From JBCBST01 sp039819115 (lineage in GTDB: Bacteria; Bacteroidota; Rhodothermia; Balneolales; Balneolaceae), in NCBI GenBank assembly GCA_039819115.1, contig JBCBST010000034.1, positions 1 to 27,897 on the forward strand: DNA of 27,897 nucleotides. The letters are read 5' to 3'. The first letter of the stretch is position 1. Every line of letters begins with the position of its first letter. Shown here piece after piece: positions 16,257 to 23,076 of this stretch. Below the pieces are notes generated by a model, which ran no database searches, was not told the DNA's origin, and saw nothing but the letters and a program-made list of their open reading frames with translations. Made by a program: the position numbers and the translations under genes.

Positions 16257-16590
16257 CCTTATTACATACTTGCCGGAATTGGAAGGTGATGAAGCGTTGT
16301 ATATGAACAAGCTGTATCAGTCAATGGATGAAAAGCAGGCGCAGACCTTCGCAAATGCCTACCGTGCCCGACGCAAAAGCCCTCAAACTGTACTTATTGC
16401 CTGTCTCCTTGGGTTTTCCTTAATTGCCGGAATTCACAGATTGCTGTTAAATCAGATCGGAATGGGCATTCTCTACATACTAACCGGAGGGTTGTGTTTG
16501 ATTGGTACTATCATTGATCTCATCAATCACAAAGACTTGGCATTTGAATACAACCGAAAAGTTGCCCAGGAAATTAAAGGGTATCTTTAG
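16249..16590 (+). CDS. TM2 domain-containing protein
   Basis: A 113-residue protein. I start at the ATG at 16249, inside the end of the DUF2752 gene, because a GGAG ribosome site (16238-16241) lies 7 bases upstream; the longer frame from 16174 runs through the DUF2752 gene and has no support. A soluble helical N-terminus (1-45, including KLYQSMDEKQAQTFANAYRA) is followed by the TM2 domain. That has two membrane helices (about 46-60 and 70-92), a short turn with GIHR (61-64) and IIDLI (88-92), the positions of the family's G-x-HRFY and D-L motifs. TM2 proteins are membrane proteins of unknown bacterial function. DUF2752-TM2 pairing recurs in related bacteria as I recall. Confidence 0.85.
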   Translation: MADLITYLPELEGDEALYMNKLYQSMDEKQAQTFANAYRARRKSPQTVLIACLLGFSLIAGIHRLLLNQIGMGILYILTGGLCLIGTIIDLINHKDLAFEYNRKVAQEIKGYL

Positions 16591-16596
16591 CAGGAT

Positions 16597-17463
16597 TTAT
16601 TTTTTCAGGCCAAATACACGGTTAACATTAAATCCTATTCTGAAATCACCTGCAAAGAAGTCATCTGTTGTTCGTGCGATCAGATGTTGCTCGGTGAACC
16701 AATTCCCATTCATAACGAATATTTGAAACACATGGCCACCGGTATCAATTTGCCACGACAGGGCCATAGGATTAAACGTATCGTCCGAACGATCTCCGAG
16801 TACGGCTATATACTCAAATGAGAATGAATGGCGATCATTAAGACGGTATTCAGCTCCGAATCCGTTCGCCAAATGAGTATTTACCAAATCAGACCGAGTT
16901 GCGTCGTCTACAACAACCATGTTAAAGTGAGAGATCATAGGAGCAATTTGGGCACTGAAACGTTCATTAAATCTACGAGCTACTAACAATCCTCCAAAGT
17001 AGTTCAGTCGTTCAGCGGTGCTGAAATCAAAATTGGGCTGTTCCTGGGTATTTATACCAACATCGCCTTTAATAGCCAATTGAACAGGGATTTTACCCGA
17101 TGCCATTTGGTTGAGTACGGTGTATTTAAAACGCAGGTCAACATTATCTTCTGAACTGGTACGACCAATCCCAACCGACAAGTTATCGGTTAGCCCAACA
17201 TCTATACCCAGACGGACATTGGCACCTGCATCTAATCCCCAAAATTCCTGATACCCCGTTGAAACAAGGTCAAAATTGTGCATAATGGTAGAGTTTATAT
17301 TACCTCGACCAAGATTTTGTGCGGTGCCGGTTGTGATGAGTGACTGAGCCAGAAATACTTCTACTGGTTCGTCCAGTACAGCAGGCTTACGTTGTAGTTG
17401 GGCAAATGCATCTGCAGACATACACAGAATACAGAGTAAACCCACAAAAGAAATTCTGATCAT
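16597..17463 (-). CDS. DUF5777 family beta-barrel protein
   Basis: A 288-residue exported protein with a signal peptide ending AFAQ (22). The mature part is a series of amphipathic strands typical of an outer-membrane barrel, such as ANVRLGIDVGLTDNLSVGIGR (residues about 81-101), ERFSAQIAPMISHF and HSFSFEYIAVLGDR. It ends in a strand (GDFRIGFNVNRVFGLKK). The line NVRLGxDxGxTDNLSVGIGRxS is the DUF5777 hallmark. It is the last gene of a tight operon: its ATG overlaps the TGA of the YceI gene by 4 bases. In related bacteria I recall DUF5777 next to YceI and cytochrome genes, which suggests a shared periplasmic or outer-membrane redox role. No function is established. Confidence 0.82.
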   Translation of the reverse strand: MIRISFVGLLCILCMSADAFAQLQRKPAVLDEPVEVFLAQSLITTGTAQNLGRGNINSTIMHNFDLVSTGYQEFWGLDAGANVRLGIDVGLTDNLSVGIGRTSSEDNVDLRFKYTVLNQMASGKIPVQLAIKGDVGINTQEQPNFDFSTAERLNYFGGLLVARRFNERFSAQIAPMISHFNMVVVDDATRSDLVNTHLANGFGAEYRLNDRHSFSFEYIAVLGDRSDDTFNPMALSWQIDTGGHVFQIFVMNGNWFTEQHLIARTTDDFFAGDFRIGFNVNRVFGLKK

Positions 17464-18017
17464 TGATCTTCGGTGTATGGCGTTAGTAGTGCATCTATCG
17501 TTATTTCCTGTACATCCTGAACCTTTATCATAAGGAGTTTAGGAGGTTTGATTTCGTAATCGGACAAGTTGAGCATCCATCCAGCAATAAGTTGTATACC
17601 TTCGGGTGTTTTTTGAAGCGTTCCTTCTACCTCAATCTCTTTCTCCTTTCCATGAATTTTAAAGATACCGGCTACCTTTGCAGGCTGAACATCAGTCGAT
17701 GTGGTATCGAAAGGGGAGACCAGCTTGCCGAAAAACTCGCCGTATTGAAACTTGTCAACCTTGAGTGTTTTCCGCATATCTTTATCGCGCTTACCATTAC
17801 CCGTATCAAGTGACTTAAGGTCGACATAAAAATCAACGGTATTATCCTCAAGGTTAATGAGCCCGGTCAGGTTATTCGAAGTCCCGGAGAAATTATGAAG
17901 AGGTACTTTGGAGTAAAAAATGGTTTCACCCGAGTCGGTAAAGTACTTCTGTGCAACTACAGTGGTTCTTAATCCACTTAGTAAAATTAGTATCAGACTT
18001 AAAAAACTACGTTTCAT
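17460..18017 (-). CDS. YceI family periplasmic lipid-binding protein
   Basis: A 185-residue exported protein with a signal peptide ending VVAQ (about 23). The mature domain fits the YceI lipocalin-like fold: FYSKVPLHNFSGTSNNLTG, VDFYVDLKSLDTGNGKRDKDMRKTLKVDKF (the conserved N-x-x-RD-x-HM-type stretch) and the closing VQDVQEITIDALLTPY. Known YceI proteins hold isoprenoid quinones or similar polyprenyl lipids in the barrel. A strong ribosome site GGAGGA (18026-18031) lies 8 bases before the ATG, inside the end of the cytochrome gene. It overlaps the DUF5777 gene by 4 bases and follows the cytochrome gene by one base. The neighbours make a quinone or electron-transfer role plausible but unproven. 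Confidence 0.88.
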   Translation of the reverse strand: MKRSFLSLILILLSGLRTTVVAQKYFTDSGETIFYSKVPLHNFSGTSNNLTGLINLEDNTVDFYVDLKSLDTGNGKRDKDMRKTLKVDKFQYGEFFGKLVSPFDTTSTDVQPAKVAGIFKIHGKEKEIEVEGTLQKTPEGIQLIAGWMLNLSDYEIKPPKLLMIKVQDVQEITIDALLTPYTEDQ

Positions 18018-18018
18018 A

Positions 18019-18435
18019 TTAATTATCCTCCGCTCCCTGGTTAATCCATCTTCTTATGATTTCAATATCGTTACCGGAAAGGGCTGGCCTTCCCAAAGGC
18101 ATACGTTGACCCCGTTCGGGGCCGGGTTCTAATTTGTCCACCAGCGGACTTTGATCCGCGTTTCCGGAAATGACAATTGGTCCTCCGTATTGCACACCCT
18201 GGCTTTGTAGGGTTTGTTCGTAGGTCGTAAGATTAACCCCTAATGTAGTTTGATTGATATGACAGCCACTGCCGCCGCAGGTCTGTTGAAAAATAGGTAG
18301 TACGTCACCAGCAAAACTTGGAGTTTCCGGAACACTGCCTTCGTCAACTTCAGTTATATCTTCAGAATTGGTTAAACATGCAGTAAGAAATAGTAAGGAG
18401 CATGCAGGTATGAGCAAGGAATGACTGATCTTCAT
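18019..18435 (-). CDS. Cytochrome c-like lipoprotein with C-x4-C-H motif
   Basis: A 138-residue lipoprotein: the lipobox is FLTAC with C20. After an acidic linker comes a small cytochrome-like domain: FAGDVLPIFQQTCGGSGCH (41-59), LGVNLTTYEQTL, VISGNADQSPLVDKLE, RMPLG (111-115), LSGNDIEIIRRWINQGA. This order (V-x-PIF...CH...L-x-x-Y...G-x-x-x-S-x-L...MP...L...I-x-x-WI-x-x-GA) is the planctomycete-type cytochrome c pattern. M112 is the likely axial ligand. The heme site here is C53-x4-C58-H59 instead of C-x2-C-H, so covalent heme is probable but not assured. It is the first gene of a three-gene operon with YceI (1-base gap) and DUF5777. Confidence 0.8.
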   Translation of the reverse strand: MKISHSLLIPACSLLFLTACLTNSEDITEVDEGSVPETPSFAGDVLPIFQQTCGGSGCHINQTTLGVNLTTYEQTLQSQGVQYGGPIVISGNADQSPLVDKLEPGPERGQRMPLGRPALSGNDIEIIRRWINQGAEDN

Positions 18436-18587
18436 TATCTTTATGTATGAATAGTTGCTTTCGCTAAAAAGGACTCATTTTTGAATGAGAAATGCAAAAC
18501 CAAGTTAAATTAACGTAGCTCGTAACGAATGACGGTTTAGTAGCGTCTAATCGAAAGAATAAAATAAAATGATAGAAACCCAGGAGC

Positions 18588-19997
18588 ATGTTGTCTTATA
18601 GTCGGATACTAATACCCTTTATTCTCATTCTTTGTTTGTCTCAGGTAATAGTTGCTCAGCAGCAGGATTCAACAAAAACAGAAGATTTTTTCAAGGAGGA
18701 CGAGCGCTGGTTTGGCCGCAAGTTCCGAAAACCAGAATCTGATTCATCGAAATCGAATGTAAAGCGGTTTTATGAATCGACCATGAGTAGCGACTGGGAT
18801 TGGGATCTGGATTTACGGATTACCAGTGATGGCCTGGATGAGCATTTTTATATCGGTTCCAGTTTTGGTGTTAAGAATCCAATCTATTCTGCTTACCCTG
18901 TGAACGAGATGGTCCGATACAATCGTGTTGATGGTCTTTTTCTGGGCTATAAGGAAGATAAAATGGACTGGGGATACAGCGATTTTCTGGATATAGAGGG
19001 AATCGATATTCATGGATTAATCGGTTATTCCTTTGGGAGAAGGGGATGGCAATACAGTGTAGGTGCTGAACGCACGTTTGGATATAAAAAGCGATGGATT
19101 ATCGGAGGTGAGCTCTATGATGCAACCTCTACTGAAGATTATTGGAGAACCGGGCTATGGGAAAACTCCATCTCGTCGGTCATGTCGGGGTATGATTTCA
19201 TGGATTATCACAACATGGAAGGGTATGGCTTCTACACTATCCTGCAGCCTCTGAGGTGGCTTGAACTATCCGGGACCTACAACAATAATGTGTTTCAATC
19301 TTTAGCTCTGGAAAACACCTATTCGTTGTTTGGGCGGAGAAGTGTGGTACGCGACAATCCCGTGATTGATCGTCAATTTGATCGTATTGAACAGGAAAGT
19401 GTAACACTGGGGCTTTCGCTTAATCCTCGCGGACTTACACGCAGTTCATCCAGGGTTTTGGGCATGTTGAGTGTTCAGGCAGAGTTGAATGATCTTGATG
19501 GAGTGGACAATACGTTTTTTTATAACCGGTATATGACGGAATCCAAGATTCACTTTCAGGTTGACCGATCAGCACTGCTGATGTGGAGAATGATGGGTGG
19601 TGCAATCACAGGGGTTGCTCCTGAATTCAAGCAGTTTGGATTAGGTGGTATTGGGAGTTTAAGAGCATTAGGGTTTAAACAGCTTACCGGTAATGAAATG
19701 CTGCTTAGTAATGCCGAACTACAATTTGGATCGTACAGTTATCCAAATACCGATTGGTTCGATTTTGATGATCTTTTTCTAAGTCTGTTCTTAGACTCGG
19801 GCTGGACCAATACGAATAATGTATTGTTTGCCTCTAATTCACCATTTGATGGATTCTCTTCCTTCGCACTTAGCGATTTATCTCATAACATTGGAGTGGG
19901 TATTGGTACGGGAGCCTGGCGGTTTGAAGTAGCAACCCCCCTGTCGGGCGAATCGGGTGCAACCGCATTCTGGTTTAGGCTTAATCCTTCATTCTGA
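18588..19997 (+). CDS. Outer-membrane beta-barrel protein, Omp85/BamA-like C-terminal barrel
   Basis: A 469-residue exported protein with a signal peptide ending QVIVAQ (about 24). A short charged region (25-60) is followed by many amphipathic strands and a terminal aromatic residue (FWFRLNPSF), the usual outer-membrane barrel signature. The segment FGLGGIGSLRALGF (from about residue 350, R359) followed by GNEMLLSNAELQF resembles the L-x-G-x-x-S-x-RG(Y/F)...E-L-R-F pattern of Omp85-type barrels. I see no POTRA domains, and the residue after Arg is Ala where Gly is usual. An AGGAG lies one base before the ATG; a TTG at codon 2 would be better spaced. It ends at a strong terminator. The substrate or insertion role is unknown. 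Confidence 0.7.
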   Translation: MLSYSRILIPFILILCLSQVIVAQQQDSTKTEDFFKEDERWFGRKFRKPESDSSKSNVKRFYESTMSSDWDWDLDLRITSDGLDEHFYIGSSFGVKNPIYSAYPVNEMVRYNRVDGLFLGYKEDKMDWGYSDFLDIEGIDIHGLIGYSFGRRGWQYSVGAERTFGYKKRWIIGGELYDATSTEDYWRTGLWENSISSVMSGYDFMDYHNMEGYGFYTILQPLRWLELSGTYNNNVFQSLALENTYSLFGRRSVVRDNPVIDRQFDRIEQESVTLGLSLNPRGLTRSSSRVLGMLSVQAELNDLDGVDNTFFYNRYMTESKIHFQVDRSALLMWRMMGGAITGVAPEFKQFGLGGIGSLRALGFKQLTGNEMLLSNAELQFGSYSYPNTDWFDFDDLFLSLFLDSGWTNTNNVLFASNSPFDGFSSFALSDLSHNIGVGIGTGAWRFEVATPLSGESGATAFWFRLNPSF

Positions 19998-20025
19998 CAT
20001 CATTATCCAACATTTTTGCAAAAAG

Positions 20026-20059
20026 AAACCCGGGCCTTTCAAAACCCGGGTTTTTCTTT
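20026..20059 (+). terminator. Strong intrinsic terminator after the Omp85-like gene
   Basis: AAACCCGGG (20026-20034) pairs with CCCGGGTTT (20045-20053) around a 10-base loop, and the T-rich run goes to 20059. It lies 28 bases after the stop codon at 19997 and separates this gene from mltG. Confidence 0.93.
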
Positions 20060-20198
20060 AGGGCATTTGGTGCTTATTGCATCCAAAAGCTCTTTGCTCT
20101 TCGGAGCGTCAATACGTCACCCGATTTTCTTTGTTACGAATGGATTGAAATTCTCTCTATTACAATGCGTTCATATTTAATGCTATGTATAGTATCTT

Positions 20199-20203
20199 AA
20201 GGA
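20199..20203 (+). promoter_or_regulatory. Ribosome site that questions the mltG start
   Basis: AAGGA directly touches the ATG at 20204, with no spacer. The in-frame GTG at 20213 (codon 4) is 9 bases away, a more usual spacing. The true start may therefore be the GTG. Confidence 0.45.
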
Positions 20204-21286
20204 ATGAGCTTTGTGAGGTTTTTCCTGGTTACCAAAAGTGATGTTTTGATAGCCACTATCGTTTTATTGATCAGTTTCTCTTTGGTTTATGGGTCAAGGG
20301 TTATTCGTTATTCAACCGAGTATGCCGTCATTTTTTATGAACCCACCGAACTTATTCTAACCGAAAAAACAGCCCTTGATGATTTAATCAACCTGTTAAA
20401 GGAGAAAGACACCGATTTTAAGGAGGAGGAATTCTATTGGGTTTCGCGCATGGAAGGGTGGAGGTATTTTACCAGGGGTCGATATCTGCTTGAAGGAGCC
20501 TATTCCTATGAAATTATTCTCTCAAAACTGGCACGAGGTATCCAAGACCCCAAATCGGTGGTTGTTTTACCCGGGCAAACGGAAGAACGCTTGATTGCCA
20601 ATCTGGCAAATGAGTTTTGGTTCGAAGAAAATGAGCTCAGAGAACTACTTTCAGATTCAGTTTGGCTATCACAATATGGCATAGAAATGAACCAGGTATC
20701 TGGCAGACTTTTTCCTGACACCTATCTCATGTATTGGACATCCACGCCGCAGACCGTGATTCAACGTATGCTTACTGAATATGAGAAATCCGTATTGAGT
20801 CCGTATCAGTCTGTGATGGATTCTTTAGAGCTCACCGCCGATGAGATTAATACCATGGCTTCCATTATTGAGTGGGAGTACAAATATGAAGAAGAAAAGA
20901 CTACTATTAGCGGCTTATACTGGAATCGGTTAAAGCGGGGTATGCCATTGCAGGCCGATCCTACGGTGAATTATGCAGTAGGTGAACGGCGGCGGCTTTT
21001 GTTTGAGGATTACCAGTTTGAACATCCATACAATACCTATCTCAATGCTGGGTTACCGCCCGGACCGATTACAAACCCAAGTTTATCGAGTATTAAGGCA
21101 GCTTTATTTCCCGAAAATCATCGATATTTGTACATGGTGGCAAACCCGGAGGGTGGTCATGTGTTTACACGCACTTTCGAAGAACATAAAATAGAGAGTG
21201 AAAAATGGAGAAGGTGGTTACAGAAACAATATCGAATTAAGCGTCAGCGGGAATCCGACTCGTTGGATGCAAGCAGTAATCTCTAA
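20204..21286 (+). CDS. mltG: MltG, endolytic peptidoglycan transglycosylase
   Basis: A 360-residue enzyme that cleaves nascent glycan strands inside the chain and helps set their length. One N-terminal membrane helix (about 11-31) anchors it, with the catalytic domain in the periplasm. A LysM-like subdomain (WRYFTRGRYLLEGAYSYEII) precedes the YceG domain. The catalytic stretch is NTMASIIEWEY (216-226) with E223 at the catalytic Glu position. Further family motifs are WNRLKRGMPLQADPTVNYA (240-258), HPYNTYLNAGLPPGPITNPS (274-293) and HRYLYMVANPEGGHVFTRTFEEH. The start is ATG at 20204 or possibly GTG at 20213. It follows the terminator after the barrel gene and has its own transcript. It converges on the LpoA-like gene (15-base gap). 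Confidence 0.93.
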   Translation: MSFVRFFLVTKSDVLIATIVLLISFSLVYGSRVIRYSTEYAVIFYEPTELILTEKTALDDLINLLKEKDTDFKEEEFYWVSRMEGWRYFTRGRYLLEGAYSYEIILSKLARGIQDPKSVVVLPGQTEERLIANLANEFWFEENELRELLSDSVWLSQYGIEMNQVSGRLFPDTYLMYWTSTPQTVIQRMLTEYEKSVLSPYQSVMDSLELTADEINTMASIIEWEYKYEEEKTTISGLYWNRLKRGMPLQADPTVNYAVGERRRLLFEDYQFEHPYNTYLNAGLPPGPITNPSLSSIKAALFPENHRYLYMVANPEGGHVFTRTFEEHKIESEKWRRWLQKQYRIKRQRESDSLDASSNL

Positions 21287-21301
21287 CGAGATCCTATCCG
21301 T

Positions 21302-23026
21302 TTATTCCTCAATAACCTCCGGCAACTCGACAGACCGGTTAAGCGGGAGAATAGTTACCCGCTGATTAATATGCTCACCGTCAAATGAGATGGTTGAACT
21401 TAACCCTTTAAGATTTACCGTTCGTTTTAACCCATCTTTGAGCAACGCAGGATTTTGAACATCTAACAATGTAGCTAATACAAGATTGGCCGCATCGAAT
21501 CCGATAGAGGAAAACGAAGTGGGTTCTGCCCCGAACCGAACCCGATAGTTAGATTGGAAAGACTGAGAGGCTACATTATTGCTATCCGGTTCCAGAAAAG
21601 ATTTAGAGTAGTATCCACTGGTTTGAAGTAATTCACGTGAAGATAAATCGACCGTTTCCCATTCCTCCGAACCAAGAACGATAACAGAGCTTTGCAAGCC
21701 TTCCAGATCGGTTAACAACGAACTGATCAATGTCTGAGAAATAGCTCCCGTAAAGGGGGCATACACGGCCTGCGCCATTGGGAGGCTGTCTAAGGGATTT
21801 GTAGTCAGAAATTGGGTGAATTCTGTAATATCATATCCAAGAGATGCGAAATCTTCTTCAAAATAATAGAGTACAGTAGCACCTAACTGCTCTGCGGTAA
21901 ACCTGAAACTACGGGCAGAAGCAGCCCCTAATGCCCCCGCTTCTGCGATTACAGCTAATGTGTCTAACCCAAGGTTGTTCACAGCAAACTGAGCCATCCG
22001 TTCTCCCTGAATTCTAAAAGTCGGGTTAATCTGAAAAGAGTAGTTCTTATCCAGATTCAGCGTGTCGGAGTTTGCTAATGGAAGTACAAGAGGAATCTCG
22101 TACTCTTCGGCTATTTCTGAGAACAGAATACCCGTTTCTGAAAAGAGGGGGCCAATGACGGCATCTACCCGCTTGTTCCAGACCAGGTCGGTGAGTGCAG
22201 ACTGGGGTTGATCAATGTTGGTATTAGCATACGAAATGAACACTTTCTTATTGAAGTGTTCTTCATTAAAGGTTTCGACGGCTAATTGTATCCCAAAAAA
22301 GATACTCTGTACGATGTTGTATTGAGGTGAATTCTGATCGAATTGAGGCAGAGCAACTCCGATGTGATAGGAAATCCCATCCGGAGCAGGATATATCCTG
22401 GATGGATTATACCGCTGCCAATACAACAAACTATCAGAAAGCTGTTCCTCCAGCTTATTTATCTCAAAAGAGGAAAGTTCTGTTTGCACTTCTTTTAACT
22501 CGTCAACCAGTGACCGCGCAGATTCATAGTCTATCTGTCCAAGCGAAGCATCGATGAGATCAAATCGTATTTGATCATATTTGGTCCCTTTAAAAACGTT
22601 GAAACGATCGGCCATGGTTAAAAACCGTACATAATCGGCATAAAACTGACGTCCGGATTCTTTAGCCCTGGTTGGCGGACTAGCCTGAGAAAGCTCATAC
22701 AACACTTCTAGTGCATTGGTATGATTTTTCAACTGGAACTCCGACAAAGCCAGACTAAACATGGCTTCTTGTTTAAGTTCGTTAGTTTCTGAAGCTGCGG
22801 CTCTTCTGTAAAAAGCACTGGCCGTAACAAATTCTGCTATACTGAAATAGCTTTTTCCTGTGTAGAGAAATGCTTCGGGGTTTGCAGACTGCTTTAAGAC
22901 CTCAATTGCCCGCTCAAAATCACCATTGGCATAGAGTTGTTTTCCGGTTTCAAGGCTATTGGTTGATTGGGCATTAATGCCATTAACCTGTAGAAGAGCT
23001 AAGAAGAATAAGAGAACGTATTTCAT
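21302..23026 (-). CDS. TPR plus type-1 periplasmic-binding-fold protein (LpoA/LppC- or ABC binding protein-like)
   Basis: A 574-residue exported protein. I start at the ATG at 23026, because a clean signal peptide (MKYVLLFFLALLQVNGINAQ) begins there; the longer frame from 23086 puts 20 unrelated residues in front of it and overlaps guaA. Helical TPR-like repeats occupy about 25-130 (GKQLYANGDFERAIEVLKQS, TGKSYFSIAEFVTASAFYRRA). From about 210 to 560 there is a periplasmic amino-acid-binding-type fold: IGVALPQFD, DAVIGPLFSETGILFSEIAEEY, IPLVLPLANSD, FQINPTFRIQGERMAQFA, SSIGFDAANLVLATL. TPR plus this fold is the layout of LpoA, the activator of penicillin-binding protein 1A. No ABC permease is nearby, which favours a regulatory role over transport. 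It is last in the efp-guaA operon. Confidence 0.78.
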   Translation of the reverse strand: MKYVLLFFLALLQVNGINAQSTNSLETGKQLYANGDFERAIEVLKQSANPEAFLYTGKSYFSIAEFVTASAFYRRAAASETNELKQEAMFSLALSEFQLKNHTNALEVLYELSQASPPTRAKESGRQFYADYVRFLTMADRFNVFKGTKYDQIRFDLIDASLGQIDYESARSLVDELKEVQTELSSFEINKLEEQLSDSLLYWQRYNPSRIYPAPDGISYHIGVALPQFDQNSPQYNIVQSIFFGIQLAVETFNEEHFNKKVFISYANTNIDQPQSALTDLVWNKRVDAVIGPLFSETGILFSEIAEEYEIPLVLPLANSDTLNLDKNYSFQINPTFRIQGERMAQFAVNNLGLDTLAVIAEAGALGAASARSFRFTAEQLGATVLYYFEEDFASLGYDITEFTQFLTTNPLDSLPMAQAVYAPFTGAISQTLISSLLTDLEGLQSSVIVLGSEEWETVDLSSRELLQTSGYYSKSFLEPDSNNVASQSFQSNYRVRFGAEPTSFSSIGFDAANLVLATLLDVQNPALLKDGLKRTVNLKGLSSTISFDGEHINQRVTILPLNRSVELPEVIEE

Positions 23027-23076
23027 GGTTGCTGAAGAGTTTAACGGTGGTACTGCAGCGTGGGGAAAATGTTCAA

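Noticed and set aside
18474..18489. CTCATT-TTTG-AATGAG inverted repeat in the gap between the cytochrome operon and the barrel gene.
   Set aside because: Short AT-rich arms and no nearby promoter boxes or T tract, so it cannot be called an operator.
20096..20107. GCTC-TTCG-GAGC small hairpin with a stable TTCG tetraloop upstream of mltG.
   Set aside because: The stem is only 4 bp with no T tract and no conserved context, so it may be chance.
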